From contig NZ_JAJKFT010000010.1 in the NCBI RefSeq assembly GCF_020966755.1, positions 744,001 to 808,000 on the forward strand: a DNA stretch of 64,000 nucleotides, written 5' to 3'. This document shows, piece after piece, positions 1 to 8,142 of the stretch (position 1 is its first letter; each line of letters starts with the position of its first letter). Position numbers and translations under genes: made by a program. The notes below the pieces were generated by a model. The model ran no database searches, was not told the DNA's origin, and saw only the letters and a list, made by a program, of their open reading frames with translations. The stretch comes from Blastopirellula sediminis. GTDB taxonomy: Bacteria > Planctomycetota > Planctomycetia > Pirellulales > Pirellulaceae.

Positions 1-132
1 AAGGAGTTCCGAATAACGATTGCAGCAGTCGAAACATTGCGCCCCTGCAAAATCGGGGATGCGCGCCAATACCAAACCGAACATTTTTTACTGCTCGACG
101 GCGGCCCGATGAGCCGCATGCCGAAGGAGACG

Positions 133-477
133 ATGATGCAAGCTTTCGCCATCCGGGCGCTGATCTGCGGCTTTGTTTTGGCCGCTGGCCTGACGGTCGC
201 CGCCGATAACGCGTCGGCCCAACAGCCGTTCACGCAGTACTACGTCGCCGATCCCTACATGGGCGTCCACGCCGAGATGTACGTCTCGCCGGTTCCGACC
301 CCGCCGCTGGTCGGTCATACGTCCATTACGTATCCGCCGCTGGCTCCGCACGAGTGGTTGTACCCGCACACGCGACGTTACTACCAAACCTACAACGGCG
401 GACGCGGCTGGAATCGGACGACCGTCCGTTGGTACGGCGGTCACAACTGGCTATCGCCGGCTAATCCGTTGTTCTAA
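133..477 (+). CDS. Small secreted aromatic-rich protein, unknown function
   Basis: I do not recognise a family. The 114-residue product begins with a hydrophobic segment (AIRALICGFVLAAGLTVAA) followed by an Ala-rich cleavage region (ASAQQ), so it is probably exported by Sec. The mature part of about 85 residues is rich in Tyr, Trp, His and Pro and has no cysteine pairs. The start is set by AAGGAG at 124-129. ATG codons at 133 and 136 are both in frame, and the second has the better spacing. An ATG at 109 and an in-frame TTG at 37 would also extend the frame but lack such a site. The gene is followed after 44 bases by another small secreted protein of similar composition, so the two may be co-transcribed up to the terminator near 1052. 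An envelope or extracellular-matrix role is only a guess. Confidence 0.6.
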   Translation: MMQAFAIRALICGFVLAAGLTVAADNASAQQPFTQYYVADPYMGVHAEMYVSPVPTPPLVGHTSITYPPLAPHEWLYPHTRRYYQTYNGGRGWNRTTVRWYGGHNWLSPANPLF

Positions 478-521
478 GTCGGCCCGACGACCAAGCAAGT
501 TCTAAGCAAGGATCCCGAGCG

Positions 522-1031
522 ATGACCCGTAACCTGATTTTCGCCGCGCTGCTGGGCGTCACGGCGATGGCCGCGATCGCGGCCAAAGCGGAAGCCGGCT
601 GGCCTGTCACCTATAACGGCGCCGCCGTTATCGCCGCTGAAAATGCGGCTGGCTATCCGTGGCATGGTGGATACTACTATCAAGACTGGCACACGCCGGT
701 CGCGTTGGTCGTGCCGCCGACCGCCTCGATGCAGACGCACTACAGCTGGGGCGTTCCGTCGAGCCGCGTCACGCCGATCAACCATCAGTTCACTCCGATC
801 AATCCCGGTCCGGTCGGCGACGTTTCGATGCTTCGCCCGACCCCGTACTGGCCGAACAACACCTATCAGTTCGGCGTGTATTACGTCCGCGGACCTTGGG
901 AACATCGCGAACCGAACCCGTACAGCTCGTGCCATCACGGCGGCGGCGGGATTTGCCATGGCCTCTTGAATCGGCTTGGCTCTGGCTGCGGAAACGGCAA
1001 TTGCAACGGCAACTGCCCGAACTGCCGCTAA
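522..1031 (+). CDS. Secreted Tyr/Gly-rich protein with Cys-rich C-terminus
   Basis: The 169-residue product has a clear signal peptide (hydrophobic LIFAALLGVTAMAAIAA, then AKAEA before GWPV). The mature part is rich in Tyr, Trp, Pro, His and Gly. The last 40 residues contain seven cysteines in short Gly/Asn spacers, including a His-Gly stretch (CHHGGGGICHG) and a tail with CGNGNC, CNGNC and PNC. The Cys/His pattern suggests disulfide cross-linking or metal binding outside the cytoplasm, but no family was recognised. AAGGA lies upstream of the ATG. It follows the other small secreted protein and is ended by a strong rho-independent terminator. Planctomycete envelopes are known to be rich in Cys-containing proteins, which fits but does not prove an envelope role. 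Confidence 0.65.
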   Translation: MTRNLIFAALLGVTAMAAIAAKAEAGWPVTYNGAAVIAAENAAGYPWHGGYYYQDWHTPVALVVPPTASMQTHYSWGVPSSRVTPINHQFTPINPGPVGDVSMLRPTPYWPNNTYQFGVYYVRGPWEHREPNPYSSCHHGGGGICHGLLNRLGSGCGNGNCNGNCPNCR

Positions 1032-1051
1032 ACGAATCAACGTTTTCCTTG

Positions 1052-1085
1052 AAAAAGGGGGGAGCATCATGCTCCCCCTTTTTTT
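1052..1085 (+). terminator. Rho-independent terminator
   Basis: A GC-rich hairpin (GGGGGAGCAT against ATGCTCCCCC, almost no loop) is preceded by an A-run and followed by seven or more T. It lies 20 bases after the stop of the Cys-rich secreted protein and should end that transcript. Confidence 0.85.
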
Positions 1086-1200
1086 GCGCTTTTGCGGCGG
1101 CCGGCGGAACCCCACGTTGATCTTGACGATCCCCCGACTGTCGCCGACTATCCGCAGGCAGACATCCCACATTCGGTCGCAGTTTTCGGAGCCCCACCCG

Positions 1201-1413
1201 ATGCGTCTTCGCCCTCTCCTAACGTCGCTCGTAATCGCCAGCGTCATGCTCGTTTCGACCGGATGCCTAAGCCTCAGCTTGGGAGGCAGAACGTGCACCG
1301 GCAACAGTCCCGAAACGATGGCCCGCATCGCGGCGCTCGAGCAGCGGGTCAATGCACTGGAACAGATGCTGCCGCCGCCGGTCGAAATGGTAATGACGCC
1401 GGCAGGGCGCTAA
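1201..1413 (+). CDS. Small lipoprotein with short coiled coil
   Basis: This 70-residue product has a type II signal peptide: Arg-containing n-region, hydrophobic core LLTSLVIASVMLV, and lipobox STGC with the lipidated Cys at about residue 22. The mature part has a short heptad-like segment (MARIAALEQRVNALEQML) resembling the coiled coil of small outer-membrane lipoproteins, then a short Pro/Val/Met tail. The ATG at 1201 is chosen because it places the signal peptide at the N-terminus; a longer in-frame extension back to 976 would overlap the preceding gene and terminator. Probably a trimerising or peptidoglycan-proximal lipoprotein of unknown role. The 274 bases after it hold no convincing gene. 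Confidence 0.65.
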   Translation: MRLRPLLTSLVIASVMLVSTGCLSLSLGGRTCTGNSPETMARIAALEQRVNALEQMLPPPVEMVMTPAGR

Positions 1414-1687
1414 GACAGCGCTGGATAGCGACGTTGACGAATTTACCAACTCGGTATCATGCGGCGTCTCGCATTCAAGCGCGAGCCGGCTTGCGTCTTG
1501 ATAGTTGACGGGTATGTTTCGCTGGACGAATATTCGCCAAATTGGGTGCGCGTCGAACGAGAATGTTGTTTCGCCCTGGGAAAGCGGCCACAATACGAAC
1601 GAATGTCAGAGGGGTCGCCATACGCCGCATTCAAGCGACCCCTGCAAGGCGACAGGAACGCTTTGACGACATGGGGCAAAACGTAAG

Positions 1688-3166
1688 ATGGCGAAAATGA
1701 CCGGGTCGGTCGGTTCTACCGACGACTTCACGATTGATATCGAGATCTGTCCGATCGCGATCATGCTGGTTTCGTCAGCCGGGAAGATTCTGCGCAGCAA
1801 TCGGCGTCTCGATCAACTCTTTGGTTACTCGACCGGCGAACTCCACGGACAATCGGTCGAAGTTCTCGTTCCCACGCACGTCCGCCCCTACCATTCGGAC
1901 CTGCGTAACGCCTTCTTCGAGGTCCCAACCAGCCGTCGCATGGGGACCGGTCGCGACTTGCATGGCGCTCGCAAAGACGGCGTGATGATTCCGGTCGAAA
2001 TCGGCCTCGATCCGGTCCAAGTCGACGACGACGTCATGGTGATCGTCTCAGTCCTCGACATTCGCGAGCGGAAGAAAAACGAGGCGATGATCCTCCGGGC
2101 GCTCAACGCCGCTGCCAGCGCCATGATCCAGGTAAGCGAAGCGGGCGCAATCGAACTGGTGAACAACAAGGCCTGCCAGCTGTTCGGCTACAAGCACGAA
2201 GAGATGATGGGACAGCCGATCGAAATGCTAGTGCCGGAGCGTTTCCGCCGCAAACATGCGGTCTATCGCAACAGCTACAACAACGATCGCTACGCCCGGA
2301 ACATGGGCGCCGGACGCGACCTGTTTGGCGTACGAAAAGATGGGACCGAATTTCCGATCGAAATCGGTCTGACGCCGGTCGAGGAAATGGAAGGGAAGTC
2401 GACGATGGCCACCATCATCGACATCACCGACCGCAAGTCGAAAGAGCATGACATCGCTCAGAAGGCGATCCAACTGGAGCGGCTGAACGAAGAGCTCAAT
2501 CAATTCGCCTACAGTGCGTCGCATGATCTGAAAGCGCCTCTCGCTTCGATCGCCGGCTTGTTGCACGTTTGCGAAAGCGATCTGGAGCTAGGCGACTTCG
2601 AGGAAGTGAAGCTCAACATTCCAAAAGCGAAAGCGCTCGCCGAACGCCTGGCCGCGCGGATCGAAGTGGTCCTGTCGCTGGCGAAATCGGACCTCGTTTC
2701 GATTAACTGGGAAGAGGTCGACGTCGAGCAGCGATTCCAAACGATCTGGTCGGCGCTCAAGCACGAAGGAGTCGACGTCGAAACCGACTTTCAGCATGCC
2801 GAACCGGTTTACAGCATTCCGGTCCGCTTTGACGTAACGCTCGAAAACCTCCTCTCCAACGCGATCAAGTATCAAGACCCGGCGCAAAAGAACCGTCTGG
2901 TACGGATCAAAACATGGACCGCCGACGATCAATTCTGCTTGTCGGTGGCCGACAACGGCGTTGGCATTCCCGCCGAATTCCACAATCGCGTTTTCAAACT
3001 ATTCCAGCGTTTTTCCGACGACGACAAAGCCGGCAGCGGGATTGGGCTCGCGCTCGCGAAAAAGTACATTACCCAGCTAGGCGGCACGATTACTTTCGAG
3101 TCCGCCAAAGGAAAAACGATATTCTCGGTCGTCTTACCGCAGAATAACCGTCTCGCAAATCGATAG
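1688..3166 (+). CDS. PAS-PAS sensor histidine kinase (cytosolic)
   Basis: This 492-residue kinase has two similar PAS domains (about residues 15-130 and 140-255), each ending in the typical ERKK or DRKS linker, then HisKA and HATPase domains. The H-box ASHDLKAPLASI places the phospho-acceptor His at residue 279. The N-box is ENLLSNAIKYQ (Asn391), with G1 ADNGVGIP, F-box KLFQRF and G2 GSGIGLALA. No membrane segment or signal peptide is visible, so it is likely a soluble sensor. The two PAS domains share the GTGRDLHG/GAGRDLFG and RKDG motifs and look like a tandem duplication of the same type. The next gene, a single-domain response regulator 16 bases downstream, is the obvious partner. The ligand is unknown. 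Confidence 0.9.
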   Translation: MAKMTGSVGSTDDFTIDIEICPIAIMLVSSAGKILRSNRRLDQLFGYSTGELHGQSVEVLVPTHVRPYHSDLRNAFFEVPTSRRMGTGRDLHGARKDGVMIPVEIGLDPVQVDDDVMVIVSVLDIRERKKNEAMILRALNAAASAMIQVSEAGAIELVNNKACQLFGYKHEEMMGQPIEMLVPERFRRKHAVYRNSYNNDRYARNMGAGRDLFGVRKDGTEFPIEIGLTPVEEMEGKSTMATIIDITDRKSKEHDIAQKAIQLERLNEELNQFAYSASHDLKAPLASIAGLLHVCESDLELGDFEEVKLNIPKAKALAERLAARIEVVLSLAKSDLVSINWEEVDVEQRFQTIWSALKHEGVDVETDFQHAEPVYSIPVRFDVTLENLLSNAIKYQDPAQKNRLVRIKTWTADDQFCLSVADNGVGIPAEFHNRVFKLFQRFSDDDKAGSGIGLALAKKYITQLGGTITFESAKGKTIFSVVLPQNNRLANR

Positions 3167-3182
3167 AGAAGCAGGAGCCGAG

Positions 3183-3602
3183 ATGACCGTTACGATTGCC
3201 GTGGTAGACGATAGCGATGTCGATCGTTACCTCGTACAGCGCGTCGCCAAGTATTTGGAGATGGACGCCAAGGTGATCGAATTCGAAGCAGGCGATCACT
3301 TCTTCGACGCGATCATCGACGAACAACGGCGCGCTACCGATTTCGGCGACTTCCCGCCGCCGGTTCTGATCTTGCTCGACATCAACATGCCGCGGATGAA
3401 CGGCCACGAAGTTTTGGAGTCGATGCAAGAGAAGTTCGGCAAGGAGTACAACTTCATGGTCGTCGTGATGTACTCGTCGTCCGATTTCGCCGAAGACAAA
3501 CTGAACGCCATGAAGTTCCCGTTCGTCAAAGACTACATCGTCAAACCGATCACCAAGGATCAACTGCAGCAAGCGATTGATCGCTATTGCCTGGCGACGT
3601 GA
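3183..3602 (+). CDS. Single-domain response regulator
   Basis: This 139-residue protein is a stand-alone receiver domain. It has the acidic pair in VVDDSD, the phospho-acceptor Asp66 in LLDINMPRMNG, the Ser/Thr switch in MYSSSD, and the conserved Lys in VKPIT. AGGAG at 3174-3178 gives good spacing to the ATG. It lies 16 bases after the PAS kinase and is almost certainly its phosphotransfer partner. With no output domain it probably acts by protein contact or as a relay, like the Rcp1/CheY-type regulators often paired with PAS or phytochrome kinases. The stop TGA is followed within a few bases by the start of the GrpB-family gene, so the three may be one transcript. Confidence 0.9.
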   Translation: MTVTIAVVDDSDVDRYLVQRVAKYLEMDAKVIEFEAGDHFFDAIIDEQRRATDFGDFPPPVLILLDINMPRMNGHEVLESMQEKFGKEYNFMVVVMYSSSDFAEDKLNAMKFPFVKDYIVKPITKDQLQQAIDRYCLAT

Positions 3603-3606
3603 TGCG

Positions 3607-4158
3607 ATGTTCGATCCGAATCTTGAAACCGGCCTGATCGGCGGCGTCGAACGGCGCGAGATTCAGATCGTCGACTACCAACCGGATTGGCCAGAAACGT
3701 TCGCCGCTCACAGCCGCCAGATCCAAGCCGCAATTCAGGGCGCGGCGATGCAAATCGAGCATATCGGCTCGACGTCGGTTCCTGATCTCGCAGCCAAGCC
3801 GATCATCGACATTCTGCTGGTCGTCGCCAACTCGGCCGACGAGTCGAGCTATCTGTCTCACTTAGAACAAGTCGGCTATCAGCTGCGCGTTCGCGAGCCC
3901 GATTGGCATCAGCATCGGATGCTTCGCACGCCCGAGAGGGACGTTCACATCCACGTCTATTCGACCGGCTGCGTCGAGATTGACCGCAACCTGGCTTTTC
4001 GCGATCGACTGCGTCAGTGTGCAGAAGATCGCATTCGTTATGAACGCGTCAAACGGGAACTCGCCCAGCGCTCGTGGGACGATATGAACCAGTACGCCGC
4101 CGCGAAGACCGAAGTGATCGAAAGCGTTCTCTCAGCGGCCGGCGACGCGACGAACTAG
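3607..4158 (+). CDS. GrpB family protein (UPF0157, nucleotidyltransferase-like fold)
   Basis: The 183-residue sequence matches the GrpB/UPF0157 family. It has the opening V-x-Y-x-P-x-W-P-x-x-F (VDYQPDWPETF), the IEHIGSTSVP nucleotidyltransferase-like motif, AAKPIIDILLVV, and the HIHVYSTG segment. Members are about 170-190 residues, so this is full length. The fold resembles minimal nucleotidyltransferases, but the cellular role of most members is not established; fused versions occur with dephospho-CoA kinase. The ATG at 3607 is chosen because it lies 5 bases after the preceding stop and matches the usual N-terminus; another ATG at 3602 is out of frame. Its last four bases overlap the end of der on the opposite strand. 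Confidence 0.85.
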   Translation: MFDPNLETGLIGGVERREIQIVDYQPDWPETFAAHSRQIQAAIQGAAMQIEHIGSTSVPDLAAKPIIDILLVVANSADESSYLSHLEQVGYQLRVREPDWHQHRMLRTPERDVHIHVYSTGCVEIDRNLAFRDRLRQCAEDRIRYERVKRELAQRSWDDMNQYAAAKTEVIESVLSAAGDATN

Positions 4159-5585
4159 TCGTCGTTCAACTCGTTCAGCATGTCGCTTTCCGATCCGTCC
4201 GCCAGATCGCCGTCATGCGGACTGATCGAACCCTCGCCCCCTTCGCCGTCTCCACCTTTGAAGTCGGCTTCCTGGCGGCGATGCAGATAGAGCTTGATCG
4301 GCACTTCGCTAAAGCTGACGTGATCGCGAAGCATCGAAAGCAGATAACGGCGATAGCCGTCGCTGAACGCCTTCGGCGAGTTGCACTTCAACACGATCGT
4401 CGGCGGCTGAGCGCCGATCTGCGTGGCGAAGTAGATCTTCGGGCGACGCAGCTTGTAGAGCGGCGGCGGCGACTTTTCGAGAGCGAAGCGAATGATGCGA
4501 TTCAATTCGCCGGTCGAGATGCGTTCGCGCGACTGCTTGTACAGCATCTGCGCGTGGTTGAGCAGCGCTTTGACGTTCTTGCCGGTCTGACCGGTGATGA
4601 ACGCAACCGGCGCGTACGGAATGTTGCGGAAGGTGTCGTGCAGGTAGGTCGCCCAGCGATCGGTCGGCATCTTGTCGTGGTAGAGATCCCACTTGTTGAC
4701 GACGAAAACGACCGGCTTGTAGTTCTCAGCGATGTAAGCGACCAGCTGCTTGTCGACCTTGCTGATCTGCTGCGACGCGTCGAAGAACATCAGCACCACG
4801 TCGGCCCGGCGAATGCTTCGCTCAGCGCGATGGGTGCTGTAGAAGTCGATATCGGTCTTCACGCTGACGCGGCGACGCAAGCCAGGCGTATCGATCGCGG
4901 TGAACGACTTGCCGTCGAGCTCAAAGCGGATGTCGACGCTGTCGCGGGTCGTGCCGGCCACTTCGCTGACGATCATTCGTTCGGCGCGGGCCAACGTGTT
5001 GACGAAAGTGCTCTTGCCGACATTGCGACGGCCGACGACGGCGATCTTCATCTCCGGTTCGCCGCTGGAAGCTTCTCCCTCTTCGGCGTCGGGCAAACGA
5101 TCGGCGATGACGTTCAGCAGGTCATCTTTGTTTCGGTTCTGCAGCGTGCTGACCGGGACCAACATTCCCCGCCCCAGTTGATAGAACTGGTCGGCGTCAT
5201 GGTCCATGTGCGATTCGTCGGTCTTGTTGGCGACCAGCACGATCGGCTTGTTGACGTGCCGCAAACGTTGGGCGACTTCCTGATCGAGCGGCAGAATCCC
5301 GTCACGAGTATCGACCACAAACAAAATCAAATCGGCCGAGTCGATCGCGATGTTGATCTGTTGTTCGATTTCGTCGGTCAGGTCGTCGACGTCGTTAATC
5401 CCGATCCCGCCGGTGTCGACGATTTCGAAGTAGCGATCGCGCCACTGCATCAGATAGGTCATGCGGTCGCGGGTGACCCCGGCCACGTTGTCAACGATCG
5501 CCAAACGCCGACCAGCGAGCCAATTAAACAGGCTCGACTTCCCCACATTAGGGCGACCAACGATGACGACTTGCGGCAAACTCAT
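4155..5585 (-). CDS. der: Ribosome-associated GTPase Der (EngA)
   Basis: Der is an essential tandem GTPase for 50S subunit assembly. Both G domains are visible. The first has GRPNVGKS (10-17), the switch Thr in GVTRDR, DTGG and NKTD. The second has GRRNVGKS (185-192), GTTRDS, DTPG and NKWD. A KH-like domain occupies roughly residues 350-440 (FALEKSPPPL, then IYFATQIGAQPPTIVLKCN). At 476 residues it is slightly longer than usual because of an acidic Gly/Asp/Glu tail after the KH-like domain, which looks disordered. The ATG gives the canonical start immediately before QVVIVGRPNVGKS. It converges on the GrpB-family gene with a 4-base overlap of the stop codons. Confidence 0.97.
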   Translation of the reverse strand: MSLPQVVIVGRPNVGKSSLFNWLAGRRLAIVDNVAGVTRDRMTYLMQWRDRYFEIVDTGGIGINDVDDLTDEIEQQINIAIDSADLILFVVDTRDGILPLDQEVAQRLRHVNKPIVLVANKTDESHMDHDADQFYQLGRGMLVPVSTLQNRNKDDLLNVIADRLPDAEEGEASSGEPEMKIAVVGRRNVGKSTFVNTLARAERMIVSEVAGTTRDSVDIRFELDGKSFTAIDTPGLRRRVSVKTDIDFYSTHRAERSIRRADVVLMFFDASQQISKVDKQLVAYIAENYKPVVFVVNKWDLYHDKMPTDRWATYLHDTFRNIPYAPVAFITGQTGKNVKALLNHAQMLYKQSRERISTGELNRIIRFALEKSPPPLYKLRRPKIYFATQIGAQPPTIVLKCNSPKAFSDGYRRYLLSMLRDHVSFSEVPIKLYLHRRQEADFKGGDGEGGEGSISPHDGDLADGSESDMLNELNDD

Positions 5586-6087
5586 GGGATTTCTACAGAC
5601 TCAAATGCCAGCGGCGCGCCCCGCAAGATTCCGACGGAAACCTTCCTGATTCCCCTCGAACTCATCCCCCCCGGTCAGAGCGGCGCCTAAGTAAACACCC
5701 AGTGTAGACGAAGACGGTCGGGAAAGCACGGCGCCCCAGCCGCAACCGATCGGAAACTGCCGTTCTGCGGGGATTGCCGGAAAGCGGGGTCTGGAAAAGG
5801 GCGAAACGGAGCCCCATACCCCCATTTTGCGGCTAAGGAGGCGGCGAAGAGCCGATTCCAAATTGAAGGCGCCTTTCGGTCGTCAGAGAATTCGACAATC
5901 AAACGATCAGAAGCGGCGGAAGACGCGACCGCGTCCACCAACTGGAACTCCCAACGCCGCGACTCGCTATTCGGTTGTCGCGAAGATGCTAAAAGCTTCT
6001 CAGCGAGATCTTCAAGCGATCACTCGACTCCCCACCGTGCGCAAGCGGGGAAATCGAGTCGTCAAGGTTTCGTGCTGCGAAGCCGGC
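5586..6087. other. Intergenic region between der and a pentapeptide gene
   Basis: No convincing gene is seen; the open frames lack ribosome sites and family features. The der promoter must lie at the left end. A hairpin-capable segment at about 6022-6059 (ACTCGA, then CCCC, against GGGG, then TCGAGT, with a loop near 12 bases) sits just past the 3' end of the reverse-strand pentapeptide gene. It could be a weak terminator, although it lacks a T-run. Confidence 0.4.
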
Positions 6088-6720
6088 TTAGGCCCAGACC
6101 TTCCACCACGGACGTTTCGCCTTCGACTTCGGGATCGGTTGGAACTTCTTGTGCTTCGTACAGGCGTTCTTCGCTCGCTCGATCAGCGTGCCGCTCATGT
6201 TGGCGTCATGCATGTCGGCGTCGGTGAAGTCGGCGTCGTCGATTTTGGCGTTGCTCAGGTTGGCGCCAACCATGATCGCGCCGCGGAGGTCGGCTCGCGT
6301 TAGATTGGCGGACGACAGGTCACACCGCAGGTCGCACATGCTGAGGTCGGCTTCGACCAGCCGCGCCGAAGAGAGATTGCCCCCTTCCAGCTTGGCGTAA
6401 CGCATGTTGGCGTTGGTCATGTTGGCGCCGGTGAAGTTCGAGCGCTGCAATAGGGTGTCGGTAAAGTTGGTCTTTTGCAGATTCGCCCCGGTAAAATCGG
6501 CGTCTTGCGCCGAAGCGCCGATAAAGGAAGCTCCTTCCAAGTCGGACCCGGCGAAATTACAGCCGTTCATACTGTCGCTGTCAAAAACGCAGTCGCGGAG
6601 GACGCGATTGGAAAGGTCGGCCCCTTTCAAATTCTTGCCAACCAGTTTTTGCCCCTGGAGGCAATCGGCGTCCATTTCAAAAAGAATGTCGCCTGATTCC
6701 CGATGCTTGATTTGAATCAT
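6088..6720 (-). CDS. Pentapeptide-repeat protein with PWWKVW tail (copy 1)
   Basis: This 210-residue protein is a pentapeptide-repeat (right-handed quadrilateral beta-helix) protein. Repeats of the A(D/N)Lxx type run from about residue 25 to 185, for example LKGADLSNR, FTGANMTNANM and LTRADLRGAIMVGANLS. It begins with a short non-repeat strand (IQIKHRESGDILF) and ends in a basic linker and the tail RPWWKVWA. The ATG at 6718-6720 is chosen because the paralogue at 7195-7869 starts at the same point; an upstream in-frame extension is compositionally unlike a protein. No signal peptide or membrane segment is visible. Some family members bind DNA gyrase as DNA mimics, but most have no known function. 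No neighbouring gene suggests a role. Confidence 0.85.
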   Translation of the reverse strand: MIQIKHRESGDILFEMDADCLQGQKLVGKNLKGADLSNRVLRDCVFDSDSMNGCNFAGSDLEGASFIGASAQDADFTGANLQKTNFTDTLLQRSNFTGANMTNANMRYAKLEGGNLSSARLVEADLSMCDLRCDLSSANLTRADLRGAIMVGANLSNAKIDDADFTDADMHDANMSGTLIERAKNACTKHKKFQPIPKSKAKRPWWKVWA

Positions 6721-7194
6721 AATAGCCCGTTGCCCGCTTTCTAGAAGTTTAGAGATACGACAACCGCGCTTTCCGATGACCAAACACCGCCAAGCCGAAC
6801 AGGTATCGCTTCCGCCAAGCGGTACGAAAAATTCGGCGACGGCCCGAGGAGGAATGTACCCCTGCGGCAAGTCTGCGGAAAACGCTTCGCAATAATGCCT
6901 TGCTAGTCTCTGCGCCTACTTCTCTGCTGCGCTCATCTCTATTACGCCGTCGGCCTCTGTCGCCTCATTCCATGGCGTTTCTGTTCCTGGTCGATTGGGG
7001 TGACGTCACCAAGCAATCGCCCTTAAAGCGATGCGAAGGTAAGGCCGTCTTCCCCAATTGCATGCGGGTAAAAGATCTGACCAGTTACTTATGATTCTAG
7101 AAAAGCAGTAGTTACGCCCCAAGAGAAAAATTGCAACTTTCTTGGTGCAGATTCGGTAAGATGCGAAGTATCGTCGCTCAACTGGGTGGAAACT
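6721..7194. other. Intergenic region between the two pentapeptide genes
   Basis: No convincing gene is seen. It should contain the promoter of copy 1, since copy 2 ends at 7195 on the same strand and 474 bases separate them. A perfect 12-base palindrome, GGTGACGTCACC, lies at 6999-7010 and could be an operator half-site pair. A second inverted repeat (GGTGGAAA at 7185-7192 against TTTCCACC at 7207-7214) straddles the stop codon of copy 2 and may simply follow from its Trp-Trp-Lys codons. Confidence 0.4.
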
Positions 7195-7869
7195 TTACTT
7201 CCAAACTTTCCACCATGGGCCCTTTGGCTTGCTTGGTCGACTTTGCATTTCCTGCATCGCGCCATCGAGCAAAGTACCTTTGAGAATTGCGCCGGTAAGC
7301 TTCGCACCCACTAGTTTCGCACCATCAAGATTTGCGCTCGTAAGATCGGCGCCCATCATGATCGCGCCGTCGAGTTGCGCGTTGCGCAAGCTCGTTCGCC
7401 GCAGCGCCGCGCCGGTCAAATCGGAGGAGCGCATGTCGCAGCGATTCATCTTCGCCGAACAGAAGTCGCCGCGCAGCGTCGCCATGCTGAGATCGCAATC
7501 GGACATCGACGCTTGGGTTAGTTTCGCCGCGGTCAGGTCGGCGTATCGAAACGAACTGCGGGTTAGCGTCGCTTCGACGAACGACGCGCGATGCGCCTGG
7601 GCGTTCGAGAAGTCGGCGCCTCCTCCTTCGCACCCATCCAAATTGGCGTCGGCCAGGCTGGCGTTTTGCAAACTGGCCGACTCGAGTCGAGCCCCGCGCA
7701 GGTCGGCATGCCGCAAGTCGGCGATGTCGAGATTGGCGCCGCGCAGATCGGCGCCAGCCAGGTCGGCGTAGGCGAGCGCCTTGCTCGACAAATTCGCCCC
7801 CCGTAACGTATCGGCCGCTACTTGGAACAGCGGCTCGCCGGTTTCCCGATGTCGAATTTCGATGGGCAT
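7195..7869 (-). CDS. Pentapeptide-repeat protein with PWWKVW tail (copy 2)
   Basis: This 224-residue protein is the paralogue of the 6088-6720 product. It has the same opening strand (IEIRHRETGEPLF), a beta-helix of about 30 pentapeptide repeats from about residue 20 to 200 (for example LAGADLRGANLDIADLRHA and MMGADLTSANLDGAKL), and a basic linker ending in GPWWKVWK. The start ATG at 7867-7869 is chosen by alignment with the paralogue. The repeats themselves have diverged considerably while both ends are kept, which suggests the ends carry a function. It is probably cytosolic. Both genes point the same way, separated by a 474-base spacer, so they look like an old tandem duplication with separate promoters. 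Confidence 0.85.
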   Translation of the reverse strand: MPIEIRHRETGEPLFQVAADTLRGANLSSKALAYADLAGADLRGANLDIADLRHADLRGARLESASLQNASLADANLDGCEGGGADFSNAQAHRASFVEATLTRSSFRYADLTAAKLTQASMSDCDLSMATLRGDFCSAKMNRCDMRSSDLTGAALRRTSLRNAQLDGAIMMGADLTSANLDGAKLVGAKLTGAILKGTLLDGAMQEMQSRPSKPKGPWWKVWK

Positions 7870-8142
7870 AGCGTTATCGGCGCCTACCAAGAAAAAAGTA
7901 AGCCGAATCGATCTCCCCTTTTCCAGCCAAATAGGGGAAAAGAGGCGGTCGAGGCGCATGCCGCAGGCGAGTGGTCGCGACATTCCAGCCAAAATCGGAC
8001 CGTATCCATCTACCGCAGAGGTTGGGTAAATCCGAATATAGAGAGAGCTCTGGCCACGCCCTAGAGTTTCTGCTTTAGTTTTTGATGAAGTTTTGGCGTC
8101 GTTTTCGCGTCACCAGTTCGCTCTCGGTACGAAAGAATCCGC

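Noticed and set aside
474-1352. Long reverse-strand open frame opposite the small secreted proteins
   Set aside because: Arg/Ala-rich shadow of the forward genes, without ribosome site or family features; spans a clear forward terminator.
1459-1686. 75-residue forward open frame before the PAS kinase
   Set aside because: No ribosome site, mixed composition and no recognisable fold; left as intergenic.
4074-5690. 538-residue forward open frame across der
   Set aside because: Antisense shadow of der, which has unmistakable GTPase motifs on the reverse strand.
6022-6059. Terminator after the first pentapeptide gene
   Set aside because: The symmetric arms are interrupted and no T-run follows, so it is mentioned only within the intergenic entry.
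5827-6303. 158-residue forward open frame before and into the pentapeptide gene
   Set aside because: Composition is irregular and Arg-rich; second half is antisense to pentapeptide repeats, which create repeats in every frame.
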